From contig CAMCUD010000021.1 of assembly GCA_945878865.1 (NCBI GenBank), positions 19,879-83,878 on the forward strand: a stretch of 64,000 nt of DNA. Reading direction: 5' to 3'. The position numbers and the translations under genes were made by a program. Source of the DNA: Bifidobacterium breve. Lineage in GTDB: Bacteria; Actinomycetota; Thermoleophilia; Solirubrobacterales; Solirubrobacteraceae. Position 1 is the first letter of the stretch. Every line of letters starts with the position of its first letter. Below are positions 50,742-58,097 of this stretch, piece after piece. The notes under the pieces were generated by a model, which was not told the origin of the DNA, ran no database searches, and saw only the letters and a program-made list of their open reading frames with translations.

Positions 50742-51003
50742 CCTGCGGCGCGCTGCCCTCGCCGTCCTGCTCGCGATCTCCATGACGATGGCGGCGACCG
50801 CCCCGGCCGACGCTGCACGGAAGGCGCGCATCTGCGCGTCGCGCACGGCAGTGCTCGACAGCCCGGGCGGCTTCACCGTCGGCTACCTGTTCCGCGGCGA
50901 CCGCGTGCGGATCGCCCGCCGCTCGGCGAACCGCCGCTGGGTTCGGGTCACCACGCCCACCGACCTGCGCGGATGGATCCCCGTCCGCGCCTTCTGCCGA
51001 TGA
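50725..51003 (+). CDS. Small exported SH3-like protein
   Basis: 92 residues; ATG 50725 lies inside the preceding gene (17-base overlap). The signal peptide is about 1-30 (ending ATAPADAARK). The mature part is a bacterial SH3-type domain: ICASRTAVLDSPGGFTVGYLFRGDRVRI, RWVRVTTPTDLRGWIPVRAFC, with a Cys at each end likely to form a disulfide. It resembles the C-terminal SH3-like domain of the following sigma-factor fusion. Such domains often bind peptidoglycan peptides. Its stop overlaps the sigma gene ATG. Confidence 0.75.
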   Translation: MASAADLRRAALAVLLAISMTMAATAPADAARKARICASRTAVLDSPGGFTVGYLFRGDRVRIARRSANRRWVRVTTPTDLRGWIPVRAFCR

Positions 51004-52403
51004 GCCCATCACCGTCTGACACCCAGCTTGTCGCCGCCTACCGTCGGGGCGATCGCCACGCCTTCGACACGATCCACGCGCGGTACCACGTGCGCCTCGA
51101 GCGGTTCGCCCGGCAGATGCTCAAGGCGAACCCCGCGGTCGCAGAGGACGTGGTGCAGGAGGCGATGCTGCGCGCGAGCCGTGCGCTGCTGCGCGACGAC
51201 CGGCAGATCGACCTCAAGCCCTGGCTGTACCGCCTGACCCGCAACTGCGCGCTGGACGAGCTCAGCCGTACGCGGACCGACAGCTTCGCGCTGGACGACG
51301 ACGAGCACGGGCTCGAGCTCACCGGCCCCGTCGCGCTCGAGCCCGAAGAGGCGACCGCGCGGCGCACGAGCCTGCGCGAGACGCTTGGCGACCTCGCCGC
51401 CCTCCCCGAGGTCCAGCGTCACGCGCTGGTGCGGCGCGAGGTCGACGGCCTCAGCCACGAGCAGATCGCCGCCGAGCTGGGGACCACGCCGCAGGCCAGC
51501 CGCAGCCTCGTGCACCGGGCGCGGACGAGTCTCGTGCAGGAGCGCGACGCCCGCACGGCTGACTGCGAGGGTGTCCGCGCCGACCTGCTGCGCGCCCACG
51601 ACGAGCGCCGCCGCGCGTCTGCCGCCTCGCTGCGCCATGTCGCGCACTGCGGTGCATGCCGCGCGTTTCGCCGGGACCTCAAGCGCACGCGCCAGGCGGC
51701 CGCGATCATGCTGCCCGGCCCGCTGCTGTTCCTCGGCGCCGGCACCGTGAAGATCGGCGGGACGATCGTCGCCGGGAAGAAGGCGGCGGCGCTGGCCGGC
51801 ATCGCGGCGGTGGGCGTCGTCGGCCTCGGCACGCAGGTCTACGGCCCCGGTGACCCGTCGCCGGTGGCCGTGACGAGCAAGGCCGTGCCGACGGGCCGGC
51901 TCGCCCAGGGTCAGCTGATCCCCGCGGGCACCGCCGTCGTGCGCCAGGAGGTCGAGCTGCGAGCCGGCGCGGTCACCCGCCGGGCGCTGACCCTCACCTG
52001 TCCGGCGGGCACGCGGGTCGCCGACCTCCTGCGACCCGAAGGCGCGCGGCTCAGCGTGAGCTACGCACCCGGCACGGTCGTCGGGCGACGCCGTGCCGCG
52101 CGGATCGTCTTCGCGCCGGCCACGCTTCCCGCCCCCGCACGCGTGACCGTGACGATGCTCTGCAAGCGCCCGCGCGGCGGCTCGATCGTCGCGCCCGACC
52201 AGCGGCCCTCGTCCGCGCCGACGCACGTGGTCGTCGATGGCGATGCGCTCCTGTACGCCGCTCCGGGCGGCGCGGCGATCGGGAGCCTCCGTGTGGGGCA
52301 GCCCGTCACCGTGCGGGCGGCCTCGGGCGCCTGGCGCGCCGTGACCACCGACACCCGCGAGCGCGGCTGGGTCCGGGCCGCCGCCCTGCGGAGCACCCCA
52401 TGA
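51000..52403 (+). CDS. ECF sigma factor fused to a zinc anti-sigma motif, membrane helix and CPAG-SH3 ectodomain
   Basis: 467 residues. Sigma region 2 is about 10-80 (YHVRLERFARQMLKANPAVAEDVVQEAMLRA), sigma region 4 about 125-180 (EVDGLSHEQIAAELGTTPQASRSLVHRARTSL). Then an anti-sigma ZAS-type motif HxxxCxxC (H213, C217, C220), a membrane helix about 260-281, and an outside part with a CPAG domain (C334 and C388) and an SH3-like domain (about 408-467). The protein thus holds sigma factor and its inhibitor in one chain, anchored in the membrane. The ectodomain repeats, in the same order, the two small proteins encoded just upstream. Regulation probably needs cleavage or release of the sigma part. 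Confidence 0.9.
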   Translation: MSPSPSDTQLVAAYRRGDRHAFDTIHARYHVRLERFARQMLKANPAVAEDVVQEAMLRASRALLRDDRQIDLKPWLYRLTRNCALDELSRTRTDSFALDDDEHGLELTGPVALEPEEATARRTSLRETLGDLAALPEVQRHALVRREVDGLSHEQIAAELGTTPQASRSLVHRARTSLVQERDARTADCEGVRADLLRAHDERRRASAASLRHVAHCGACRAFRRDLKRTRQAAAIMLPGPLLFLGAGTVKIGGTIVAGKKAAALAGIAAVGVVGLGTQVYGPGDPSPVAVTSKAVPTGRLAQGQLIPAGTAVVRQEVELRAGAVTRRALTLTCPAGTRVADLLRPEGARLSVSYAPGTVVGRRRAARIVFAPATLPAPARVTVTMLCKRPRGGSIVAPDQRPSSAPTHVVVDGDALLYAAPGGAAIGSLRVGQPVTVRAASGAWRAVTTDTRERGWVRAAALRSTP

Positions 52404-52426
52404 ACCCCGGGGCCAATCCTCGGGTG
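52403..52426 (+). promoter_or_regulatory. ECF-type promoter candidate before the repeat-rich secreted protein
   Basis: AAC-N10-ATCCTCGGGTG, the same layout as at 50194-50217. It begins at the last base of the sigma gene stop codon and lies 80 bases before the next start. Suggests the secreted protein downstream is a target of the same sigma factor. Two copies only, so statistical support is weak. Confidence 0.45.
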
Positions 52427-52462
52427 ACCCCCCGATGCCCGCGCGCCCGCGCGCGAGGAGCA

Positions 52463-52494
52463 TGACGTCCATCCCATCTGACGTCCATCCCATC
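52463..52494 (+). repeat. Exact tandem 16-bp duplication
   Basis: TGACGTCCATCCCATC occurs twice in direct tandem within the leader of the gene starting at 52507. Probably a recent slippage duplication. It lies between the candidate promoter and the CAGGAG ribosome site, so it lengthens the leader and could alter expression. Confidence 0.85.
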
Positions 52495-52506
52495 CAGGAG
52501 CTCACC

Positions 52507-54141
52507 ATGACCACCCTGCGCATCGCCTTCATCGCCGCCACCCTGACCCTGCTGCCCGCCGGTTCAGCCCTGGCGGCGCCACACTGGTCCTCGCCCAAAC
52601 GCGTCGTCGCACCGGCGCAGAACCCGGGAACCCCGCAGGCGCTGTTCGCTCCCGACGGCGCGCCGCGCGGATTCGGCTCGGACGGGACGAATCCCGTCGC
52701 GCTCACCGGCTCGATCGCCGGCGGGCTGACCGCGGCGCCGATCACGACCGCGTCGAACGGCACTGCCCGCGGCGCCATCGGCGCCAACGGCACCACCGCC
52801 GCGGCCTGGTCGGACAGCACGCGGGCGTTCGTCGCGGTCGCGCCGCCCGCAGGCGGGTTCGGCGAACCCGTGCAGCTGGCCGGCGGACGCGTCGGCGACG
52901 TCGACGTCGCCGTGAGCCCGGACGGCACGACCACCGTCATCTGGCGCAGCCGCGACGGCGGCACCTACCAGGCGAGCGTCGCCCAGGCGCCTCCGGGCGG
53001 CGGGTTCGGCGCGCCGCAGGTCTTCGACACCGGCGCGAGCCCGATCTCCACCGTCGACGCGGCGGCCGGGGCGGACGGGACGGTCGCGGTCGCGTACACC
53101 CGCAACGCGGGCGGCTACCGCGTGAAGGCCGCGCTGAAGGCGCCGGGCGCCGCCGGGTTCGACACCCCGCAGACCCTGTCCGACCCCAACGGCACGGACC
53201 TCGGCGCGGAGATCGCGGTCGCCTCGGACGGCACGGCCGTCGCGGCCTGGGCCAACCCGCAGGGCGCCAAGGCCGCGTTCCGGCGGCCGGGGCAGGCGGC
53301 GTTCGAGGCGCCCGTCGACGTCGGCCCGGGCGGCTACAGCCTGCAGCTCGAGCCCACCCCGCAGGGCGGCACCGCGCTCACCTACGCGGGGAGCGGGAGC
53401 GTGTGGGCGGCGGTCCAGGCGCCCGGCGGCGGCTTCGGCGCAGTGCAGGCCGTCGGCGCGGCGCCCGGGAACATCCCACCCGCGCCGTCGATCGCCACCG
53501 ACGCCGCCGGCACGACGATGGTCGCCTATGCCGACTCGCCGACCGGGGAGGTCCGCGTCGCCACCCTCGGGGGCGCGACGACGCTCATCGGCTACGGGAC
53601 GGCTGGAACCCTCACGCCGGTGAGCATCGCGGCGAGCGGCACGAACCGCGCCATCGCGCTCTGGCGTGACGGCGAGGGCGGCATCTCCTCAGCGACGTAC
53701 GGTGAAGACGCGCCCGCGAGCAGCGGCCCGGGCCCCAAGCCGGCGGCGCCCGACCGCACCGGTCCGAGGGTCACGGCGCCCGGGTCGAAGACCGTCAAGG
53801 TCGCCCGCGGCGCGAAGACCGTCAAGCTCACGCTCACGCTGTCCGAGCCGGCGGCGCTCGGTCTCTTCGGCGACCTGCGCACGGAGGTCAGGCGCAAGAA
53901 GCGAGTGGCTCCGATCACCAGCGTCGACATCACGAAGGCGAAGCTCCGCCGTGCCGGCCGGCAGACCGTCACGCTCCAGCTCGGCCGCAAGGCGAGCGCC
54001 GACCTGCGCCGCGCGTTCGCCGCCAAGCGCGCTGGCCGGCTGTACCTGCGGATCAGCGCGCGCGACGCGGCGAGCAACACGAGCGAGACCACCCTGCGCC
54101 TCACGCTCAAGGAGAAGCCGAAGCGCGCCAGGCGCGGCTGA
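52507..54141 (+). CDS. Secreted repeat protein, probable beta-propeller with Ig-like C-terminal domain
   Basis: 544 residues; ATG 52507 follows CAGGAG. The signal peptide is about 1-23. About 25-390 consists of repeats of some 45-50 residues, each with an Asp/Gly turn and a V-A-W or V-A-Y core (ISPDG-like VAVSPDGTTTVIWRSRDGG, VAAGADGTVAVAYTRNAGG, VASDGTAVAAWANPQG, IATDAAGTTMVAYADSP) joined by PPGGGFG-type segments, suggesting a propeller. The C-terminal domain (about 420-544) is the basic Ig-like module seen on other exported proteins here. Candidate target of the adjacent ECF sigma factor. Confidence 0.85.
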   Translation: MTTLRIAFIAATLTLLPAGSALAAPHWSSPKRVVAPAQNPGTPQALFAPDGAPRGFGSDGTNPVALTGSIAGGLTAAPITTASNGTARGAIGANGTTAAAWSDSTRAFVAVAPPAGGFGEPVQLAGGRVGDVDVAVSPDGTTTVIWRSRDGGTYQASVAQAPPGGGFGAPQVFDTGASPISTVDAAAGADGTVAVAYTRNAGGYRVKAALKAPGAAGFDTPQTLSDPNGTDLGAEIAVASDGTAVAAWANPQGAKAAFRRPGQAAFEAPVDVGPGGYSLQLEPTPQGGTALTYAGSGSVWAAVQAPGGGFGAVQAVGAAPGNIPPAPSIATDAAGTTMVAYADSPTGEVRVATLGGATTLIGYGTAGTLTPVSIAASGTNRAIALWRDGEGGISSATYGEDAPASSGPGPKPAAPDRTGPRVTAPGSKTVKVARGAKTVKLTLTLSEPAALGLFGDLRTEVRRKKRVAPITSVDITKAKLRRAGRQTVTLQLGRKASADLRRAFAAKRAGRLYLRISARDAASNTSETTLRLTLKEKPKRARRG

Positions 54142-54152
54142 ACGCGCCAGGT

Positions 54153-54181
54153 CCGCGCGCCGCCGATTCTGCGGCGCGCGG
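54153..54181 (+). terminator. Perfect 11-bp hairpin
   Basis: CCGCGCGCCGC and GCGGCGCGCGG pair perfectly around CGATTCT, 11 bases after the secreted-protein stop and seven bases before the next ATG. Likely terminator, or a leader structure of the next gene. No T-run. Confidence 0.7.
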
Positions 54182-54188
54182 GCTGGGC

Positions 54189-54866
54189 ATGTGGGAGGCG
54201 ATGGCGCGTTTCACTCGACACCCAAACCCCCCGCCCGACACGCCCGACGAGGGCGCTGTCGCCGTCCGCGAGGAGGAGCGCGCCATCAGCACCCCGGCCG
54301 CTACGACCTCCGTACGCGACATCCGTCGCCGCGAGCGTGAGGTCTTCGGCGGCGTCGCCTGGGGCAGCACGCTGCTCGGCTGGCTCGCCGCCGCGGGCAT
54401 CGTCGCCCTGCTCGGTGGCATCCTCGGCGCGACCGGCGCCGCGCTCGCGCTCAACGAGGCCGGCGACGACGTCGCCAACGCCGACACCATCGGCTGGGTC
54501 GGCGGCATCGGCCTGGTCGTCGTGCTGGGCGTCGGCTACTACTTCGGCGGCTACGTCGCTGGACGCATGGCCCGCTTCGACGGCGCGCGCCAGGGCGCGA
54601 TGGTCTGGGCGTGGGGCCTCGTCGCGGGCATCGTGATCGCGCTCCTCGCGCTGATCGGCGGCTCGGAGTACAACGTCCTCGACCAGCTGAACCTTCCGCG
54701 CGTCCCGGTCGATGAGGGCACGCTGACGACCGGCGGCACGATCGCGCTGCTCGGCGGCCTCGCCGTCTCCCTCGTCGCGGCGGTGCTCGGCGGCACGCTG
54801 GGTGAGCGGTTCCACCGCCGTGTCGACCGGGTGGGCCTGGCCGAGGTCGACGGCGTCCGCCGCTGA
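54189..54866 (+). CDS. Four-helix membrane protein, unknown function
   Basis: 225 residues (ATG 54189, or 54201). An acidic, Pro-rich cytoplasmic N-terminus (about 1-50) leads into four hydrophobic helices: about 54-82, 98-122, 136-158 and 182-205. GGYVAGRMARFDGARQGAMVW between helices 2 and 3 resembles the Gly-rich GGxxAGR loop of small YrzE/TIGR04086-like membrane proteins. No enzymatic motif. The function and partners are unknown. Confidence 0.75.
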   Translation: MWEAMARFTRHPNPPPDTPDEGAVAVREEERAISTPAATTSVRDIRRREREVFGGVAWGSTLLGWLAAAGIVALLGGILGATGAALALNEAGDDVANADTIGWVGGIGLVVVLGVGYYFGGYVAGRMARFDGARQGAMVWAWGLVAGIVIALLALIGGSEYNVLDQLNLPRVPVDEGTLTTGGTIALLGGLAVSLVAAVLGGTLGERFHRRVDRVGLAEVDGVRR

Positions 54867-54980
54867 GTCGCCCGTTGAGCCACAACCTGGAGTGTCTAGT
54901 CGGTACCGGGTGATACGGCATCGGTGAGACGTCCGTTCGGGCTCAAAGACGGGCTCTCCCGGGCGACGAATCGGGACACG

Positions 54981-55301
54981 ATGCCCACCGTTTCCACCCA
55001 CCCACTGATGTGGCGCGGCACCTGCCACTCGGTGCCCGCCGAAGACGTCCGCCTGCTGCTGCGGGCCGGGCTCGTTCGCCGCGCCCCCGGGGCGGTCGAA
55101 CGCTACGAGGCTGTGCCGGCGAAGACCGCCGAGCACCGCGCCCCCGCAGACGCGGTCCGCTGGGTCCGCCTGCGCACCGGCGGAGGCGGCGCATCGGCGG
55201 GCGCCGACCGTCCGACGGGGTTCTGGCAGAAACCGGCCCCGGCGAAGAAGGCCTCGACGCGCCGGCCTGCGCGCCGTCGCCGCTCGATCCTCTCCTACTG
55301 A
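54981..55301 (+). CDS. Hypothetical basic protein, 106 residues
   Basis: Not recognised. ATG 54981 is chosen; an in-frame GTG at 54924 would add 19 residues. The N-terminal part (TCHSVPAEDVRLLLRAGLVRRAPGAVERYEAV) could be a small helical or winged fold. The tail is Gly/Ala then Arg/Lys-rich (KKASTRRPARRRRSILSY), suggesting nucleic-acid or membrane-surface binding. It converges on the next gene with three bases between stops. Confidence 0.5.
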   Translation: MPTVSTHPLMWRGTCHSVPAEDVRLLLRAGLVRRAPGAVERYEAVPAKTAEHRAPADAVRWVRLRTGGGGASAGADRPTGFWQKPAPAKKASTRRPARRRRSILSY

Positions 55302-55304
55302 GCG

Positions 55305-55991
55305 CTACGGCACCGGATCGGCGTCGCCGCGGCACGCCGCCGGCTGCGGCACCCTGACGCCGCTGTGGGCCGCCGATCCCTCCGCGGGGACCGGCAGCGT
55401 CCGGCACCAGGCGAAGCGGCCGCTCGCCGGATCGAGCACGAGGGAGAACGGGTAGCCGAGGTTGCGCTGCGGCCCGGCGGCGAGATCCTGCAGCCTCTGC
55501 GTCGCCGCGACGCAGCTGTAGCGCAGCAGGCCCGGCCGGGCGCTGCCGGCCGCCGGCGCGCACGTCACCCCGCCGATCGGCTCGGCGAGCTCGCCGGTGC
55601 GGTGGCGAGCACGTGCGTCGGCGAGGATCGCCGCACGCGCCTCGCGCAGCTGGGCGGGAACCGCCGTCGCGGCGGCGCTCGCGAACCCGGCGCGCTGCAG
55701 CCGCCGGGCCTGGGTGATCCGCGCCTGCGTCCGCGCGATGTCGGCTGCGCGCTCGCGGGCTGCGCGGTCGTCCTTCGCGCCGTCGATGCGCGGCACCGCG
55801 ATCGCCAGCGCTCCGGCGAGCAGCACGAGCCCCCCCAGCGCGTAGAGCGCGAGCCGCCTGGGGGAGGGCGGGGCGGGGACGACGACGTCGCGCGGCGGCG
55901 TCCAGATGTGTAGCCAGGCCCCGAGCGTCTCCCAGCGCGACGCCCGCGGCGGCGCGGCGGCAGGGGACCCGTGGACGGTGAGCGGTTCCAC
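55305..55991 (-). CDS. Single-pass membrane protein with a Cys-containing outer domain
   Basis: 228 residues from GTG 55991. A cytoplasmic start with PPRASRWETLGAWLHIWTPPRDVVVP is followed by one membrane helix (about 48-68, LALYALGGLVLLAGALAIAVP). An Ala/Arg-rich helical segment (about 72-130) then leads to a compact domain with four Cys (GGVTCAPAAG, RYSCVAATQ, FAWCRTLP, PAACRGD). Looks like a membrane-anchored extracytoplasmic protein with two disulfides. No family recognised. Lies 42 bases downstream of the MFS exporter gene on the same strand. Confidence 0.7.
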   Translation of the reverse strand: MEPLTVHGSPAAAPPRASRWETLGAWLHIWTPPRDVVVPAPPSPRRLALYALGGLVLLAGALAIAVPRIDGAKDDRAARERAADIARTQARITQARRLQRAGFASAAATAVPAQLREARAAILADARARHRTGELAEPIGGVTCAPAAGSARPGLLRYSCVAATQRLQDLAAGPQRNLGYPFSLVLDPASGRFAWCRTLPVPAEGSAAHSGVRVPQPAACRGDADPVP

Positions 55992-56033
55992 GGGTCCCAG
56001 TGTCCTCCTCGCCGCAGCGCGGCGCAAACGCCC

Positions 56034-57446
56034 TCAGGCCGCGGCACCCTCGGGCACGACCGCTGTCTCCGCCGGCGCGGCCGCGCGGCGCGGAACGAAC
56101 AGCGCGACGATCGCGCCGGCGGCCAGCGCCGCCGCGCCCACCGGGAGCGCCGCCGCGACGCCGTCGCTGTAGGCCTCCGGCGACAGGTAGGAGCCATGGG
56201 CGGCGAAGACGCTGGCGAGGACCGCCACGCCGAGCACGCCGCCGACCTCGCGGATCGCGTTCGTGGCCCCGGACGCCTGGCCGGCCTCCTGCGGGCGGAC
56301 GGCCGCGAGGATCGCGTTCGCCGACGGCGCGAAGACGAGCGCCATGCCCGTGCCCGCCATGACGAACGGCACGATGACCTCGCTGTACGGCGTGGCGGGA
56401 TCGAGCAGCGTCGACAGCCACGCCAGCGCGCCGGCCTGCAGCGCGAGCCCGCCGGCCATGAGCGGCCGTGAGCCGATGCGGTCGCTGAGGATGCCAGCGA
56501 TCGGGGCGACGAGCATGGGCATCCCGGTCCACGGCAGCGTCCGCAGCCCGGCCTCGAAGGGCGAGTAGCCCTGCGCGGTCTGGAAGTACTGCGAGAGCAG
56601 GAAGATCGAGCCGAAGGTTCCGAAGAACATCGCGAACGCGACGCCGTTCGTCGCGCTGAACCCGCGGGCCTTGAAGAACCGCAGGGGCAGCATCGGCGCG
56701 GGCGCCCGGCGCTCCCACAGCAGGAACGACGCGAGCAGCAGCACACCCACGGTGATCGAGGTGACGACGGTGGTGCTCGTCCACCCGAGCGCCTGCGCGC
56801 GGACGATGCCGAACACGAGGCCGAAGAGGCCGACGCCCGCCAGGGCGACGCCGCGCACGTCGAGCGTGCTCGCCGGGCCGAACGACTCGGTGAGCCGCCG
56901 CAGCGCGAGCGGGATCAGGACGATGCCGATCGGGACGTTCAGCCAGAAGATCCACTGCCAGGCGATGCCCTCGACGACGAGGCCGCCGACGAACGGGCCG
57001 AGCGCGACGCCCAGGCCGCTGGTGCCCGCCCAGATACCCAACGCGAGGCCGCGCTTCTCCTCGGGCACGGCCTCGGAGAGGAGGGTGAGCGTGAGCGGCG
57101 TGACCATCGCGGCGCCGAGTCCCTGCAGGGCGCGCGCGGCAATGAGCGCGTCGATCGACGGCGCCAGCGCGGCGGCGGCGCTCGAGGCGGTGAACAGCGT
57201 GAGGCCGAGTGCGAAGACGCGTTTGCGGCCGAACCGGTCGCCGAGTGCGGCGCCGGAGATGAGGAACACGGCGAACGCGAGCGTGTACGCGTTCACGGTC
57301 CACTCCAGGGATTCGAGTGAACCGCCGAGCTCCGTCCGGATCGACGGCAGGGCGACGCCGACCACGAGGTTGTCGAGCGACGTCATGAACAGGGCGATCG
57401 AGACGATCGCGAGCGTCCATCCGGCGCGGGGGCGGGAAGCTGGCAT
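56034..57446 (-). CDS. MFS transporter, DHA2 (14-helix) drug exporter family
   Basis: 470 residues with 14 predicted membrane helices. The DHA family marks are present: motif D1-like LDNLVVGVALPSI in helix 1, motif A GDRFGRKRVFALG, motif B-like RALQGLGAA, and motif C-like ALGPFVGGLVVEGIAWQWIFWLNVPIG. Proton-driven export of hydrophobic drugs or metabolites is expected. ATG 57446 follows a strong Shine-Dalgarno (CAGGAGG). The TetR gene lies just upstream on the same strand (64-base gap), so the two form a regulator-exporter unit. Confidence 0.94.
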   Translation of the reverse strand: MPASRPRAGWTLAIVSIALFMTSLDNLVVGVALPSIRTELGGSLESLEWTVNAYTLAFAVFLISGAALGDRFGRKRVFALGLTLFTASSAAAALAPSIDALIAARALQGLGAAMVTPLTLTLLSEAVPEEKRGLALGIWAGTSGLGVALGPFVGGLVVEGIAWQWIFWLNVPIGIVLIPLALRRLTESFGPASTLDVRGVALAGVGLFGLVFGIVRAQALGWTSTTVVTSITVGVLLLASFLLWERRAPAPMLPLRFFKARGFSATNGVAFAMFFGTFGSIFLLSQYFQTAQGYSPFEAGLRTLPWTGMPMLVAPIAGILSDRIGSRPLMAGGLALQAGALAWLSTLLDPATPYSEVIVPFVMAGTGMALVFAPSANAILAAVRPQEAGQASGATNAIREVGGVLGVAVLASVFAAHGSYLSPEAYSDGVAAALPVGAAALAAGAIVALFVPRRAAAPAETAVVPEGAAA

Positions 57447-57510
57447 GGGGGCCTCCTGGGGCGGGTGAGTGTGTGAGTGCTTAGTCACTTCGTGGCGAAA
57501 AAAAGGAGGG

Positions 57511-58065
57511 TCAGTCGAGAAGCTCGGGGGCCTGGCAGAGCAGCTGCGCCCACGGCTCGGCGAGCTCGAAGGCGTCCATCGCGCCGAGCACGTTCAGCAG
57601 CATGCCGGTGGCGAAGAACGCGGTCACCTGCGTCTGGTCCGCACCGGTCTGCTCGCGCACCGTGTCGACGATGCGGCCGAACCCCTGGCGCATGACCGCC
57701 TGGAGCGCGGGGTCCGAGACGGCGGCGGCGTGGCCCTGGAGCTGGACCTTGAGGAGCTCGCGGTCGCGCTGGATGAGCTCCACGTAGGCAGCGCCCATCG
57801 CCTCGAGCGGGTCGCCGCCGGCGATGCGGGCCTGCGCGGCCGCGGCGGTGAAGGTCGCGAGGATCTCGTCGTGCACGCGGCCGAGCAGCGCGGTGACGAG
57901 GTCGAGCTTCGTGGGGAAGAGCCGGAAGAGGTAGGCGTGGGAGATGCCGGCCGCCTTGGCGATCGCCGACGTCGGCGCGTGCAGGCCCTGGTCGGCGGCG
58001 ACCTGCATCGCGGCCGTCAGCACCTCCTCGCGGCGGGTCTCGGCGTTCGAGAGCGTCCTCGGCAT
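57511..58065 (-). CDS. TetR family regulator of the adjacent exporter
   Basis: 184 residues from ATG 58065. Helix-turn-helix: APTSAIAKAAGISHAYLFRLFPTKLDLVTALL. The C-terminal ligand domain (about 75-180) is helical. It precedes the MFS exporter gene on the same strand. GTGAGTG/CACTCAC palindromic sequence lies directly upstream of its start, and a related sequence lies before the exporter gene, so it probably represses both until a drug-like ligand binds. Confidence 0.92.
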   Translation of the reverse strand: MPRTLSNAETRREEVLTAAMQVAADQGLHAPTSAIAKAAGISHAYLFRLFPTKLDLVTALLGRVHDEILATFTAAAAQARIAGGDPLEAMGAAYVELIQRDRELLKVQLQGHAAAVSDPALQAVMRQGFGRIVDTVREQTGADQTQVTAFFATGMLLNVLGAMDAFELAEPWAQLLCQAPELLD

Positions 58066-58069
58066 GGGG

Positions 58070-58085
58070 GTGAGTGTGCACTCAC
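58070..58085 (-). promoter_or_regulatory. TetR operator candidate GTGAGTG-TG-CACTCAC
   Basis: Perfect 7-bp inverted repeat with a two-base centre, five bases upstream of the TetR start. A weaker relative, TGAGTGCTTAGTCACT, lies at 57474-57489 between TetR and the MFS gene. Inverted repeats of this size and AGTG-type half-sites are common for TetR repressors. Confidence 0.6.
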
Positions 58086-58097
58086 TCTTTGGTCTTG

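Noticed and set aside
54943..57420. An 825-codon minus-strand open frame
   Set aside because: Overlaps the real MFS exporter gene in another frame and has Arg/Ala-rich, motif-free sequence.
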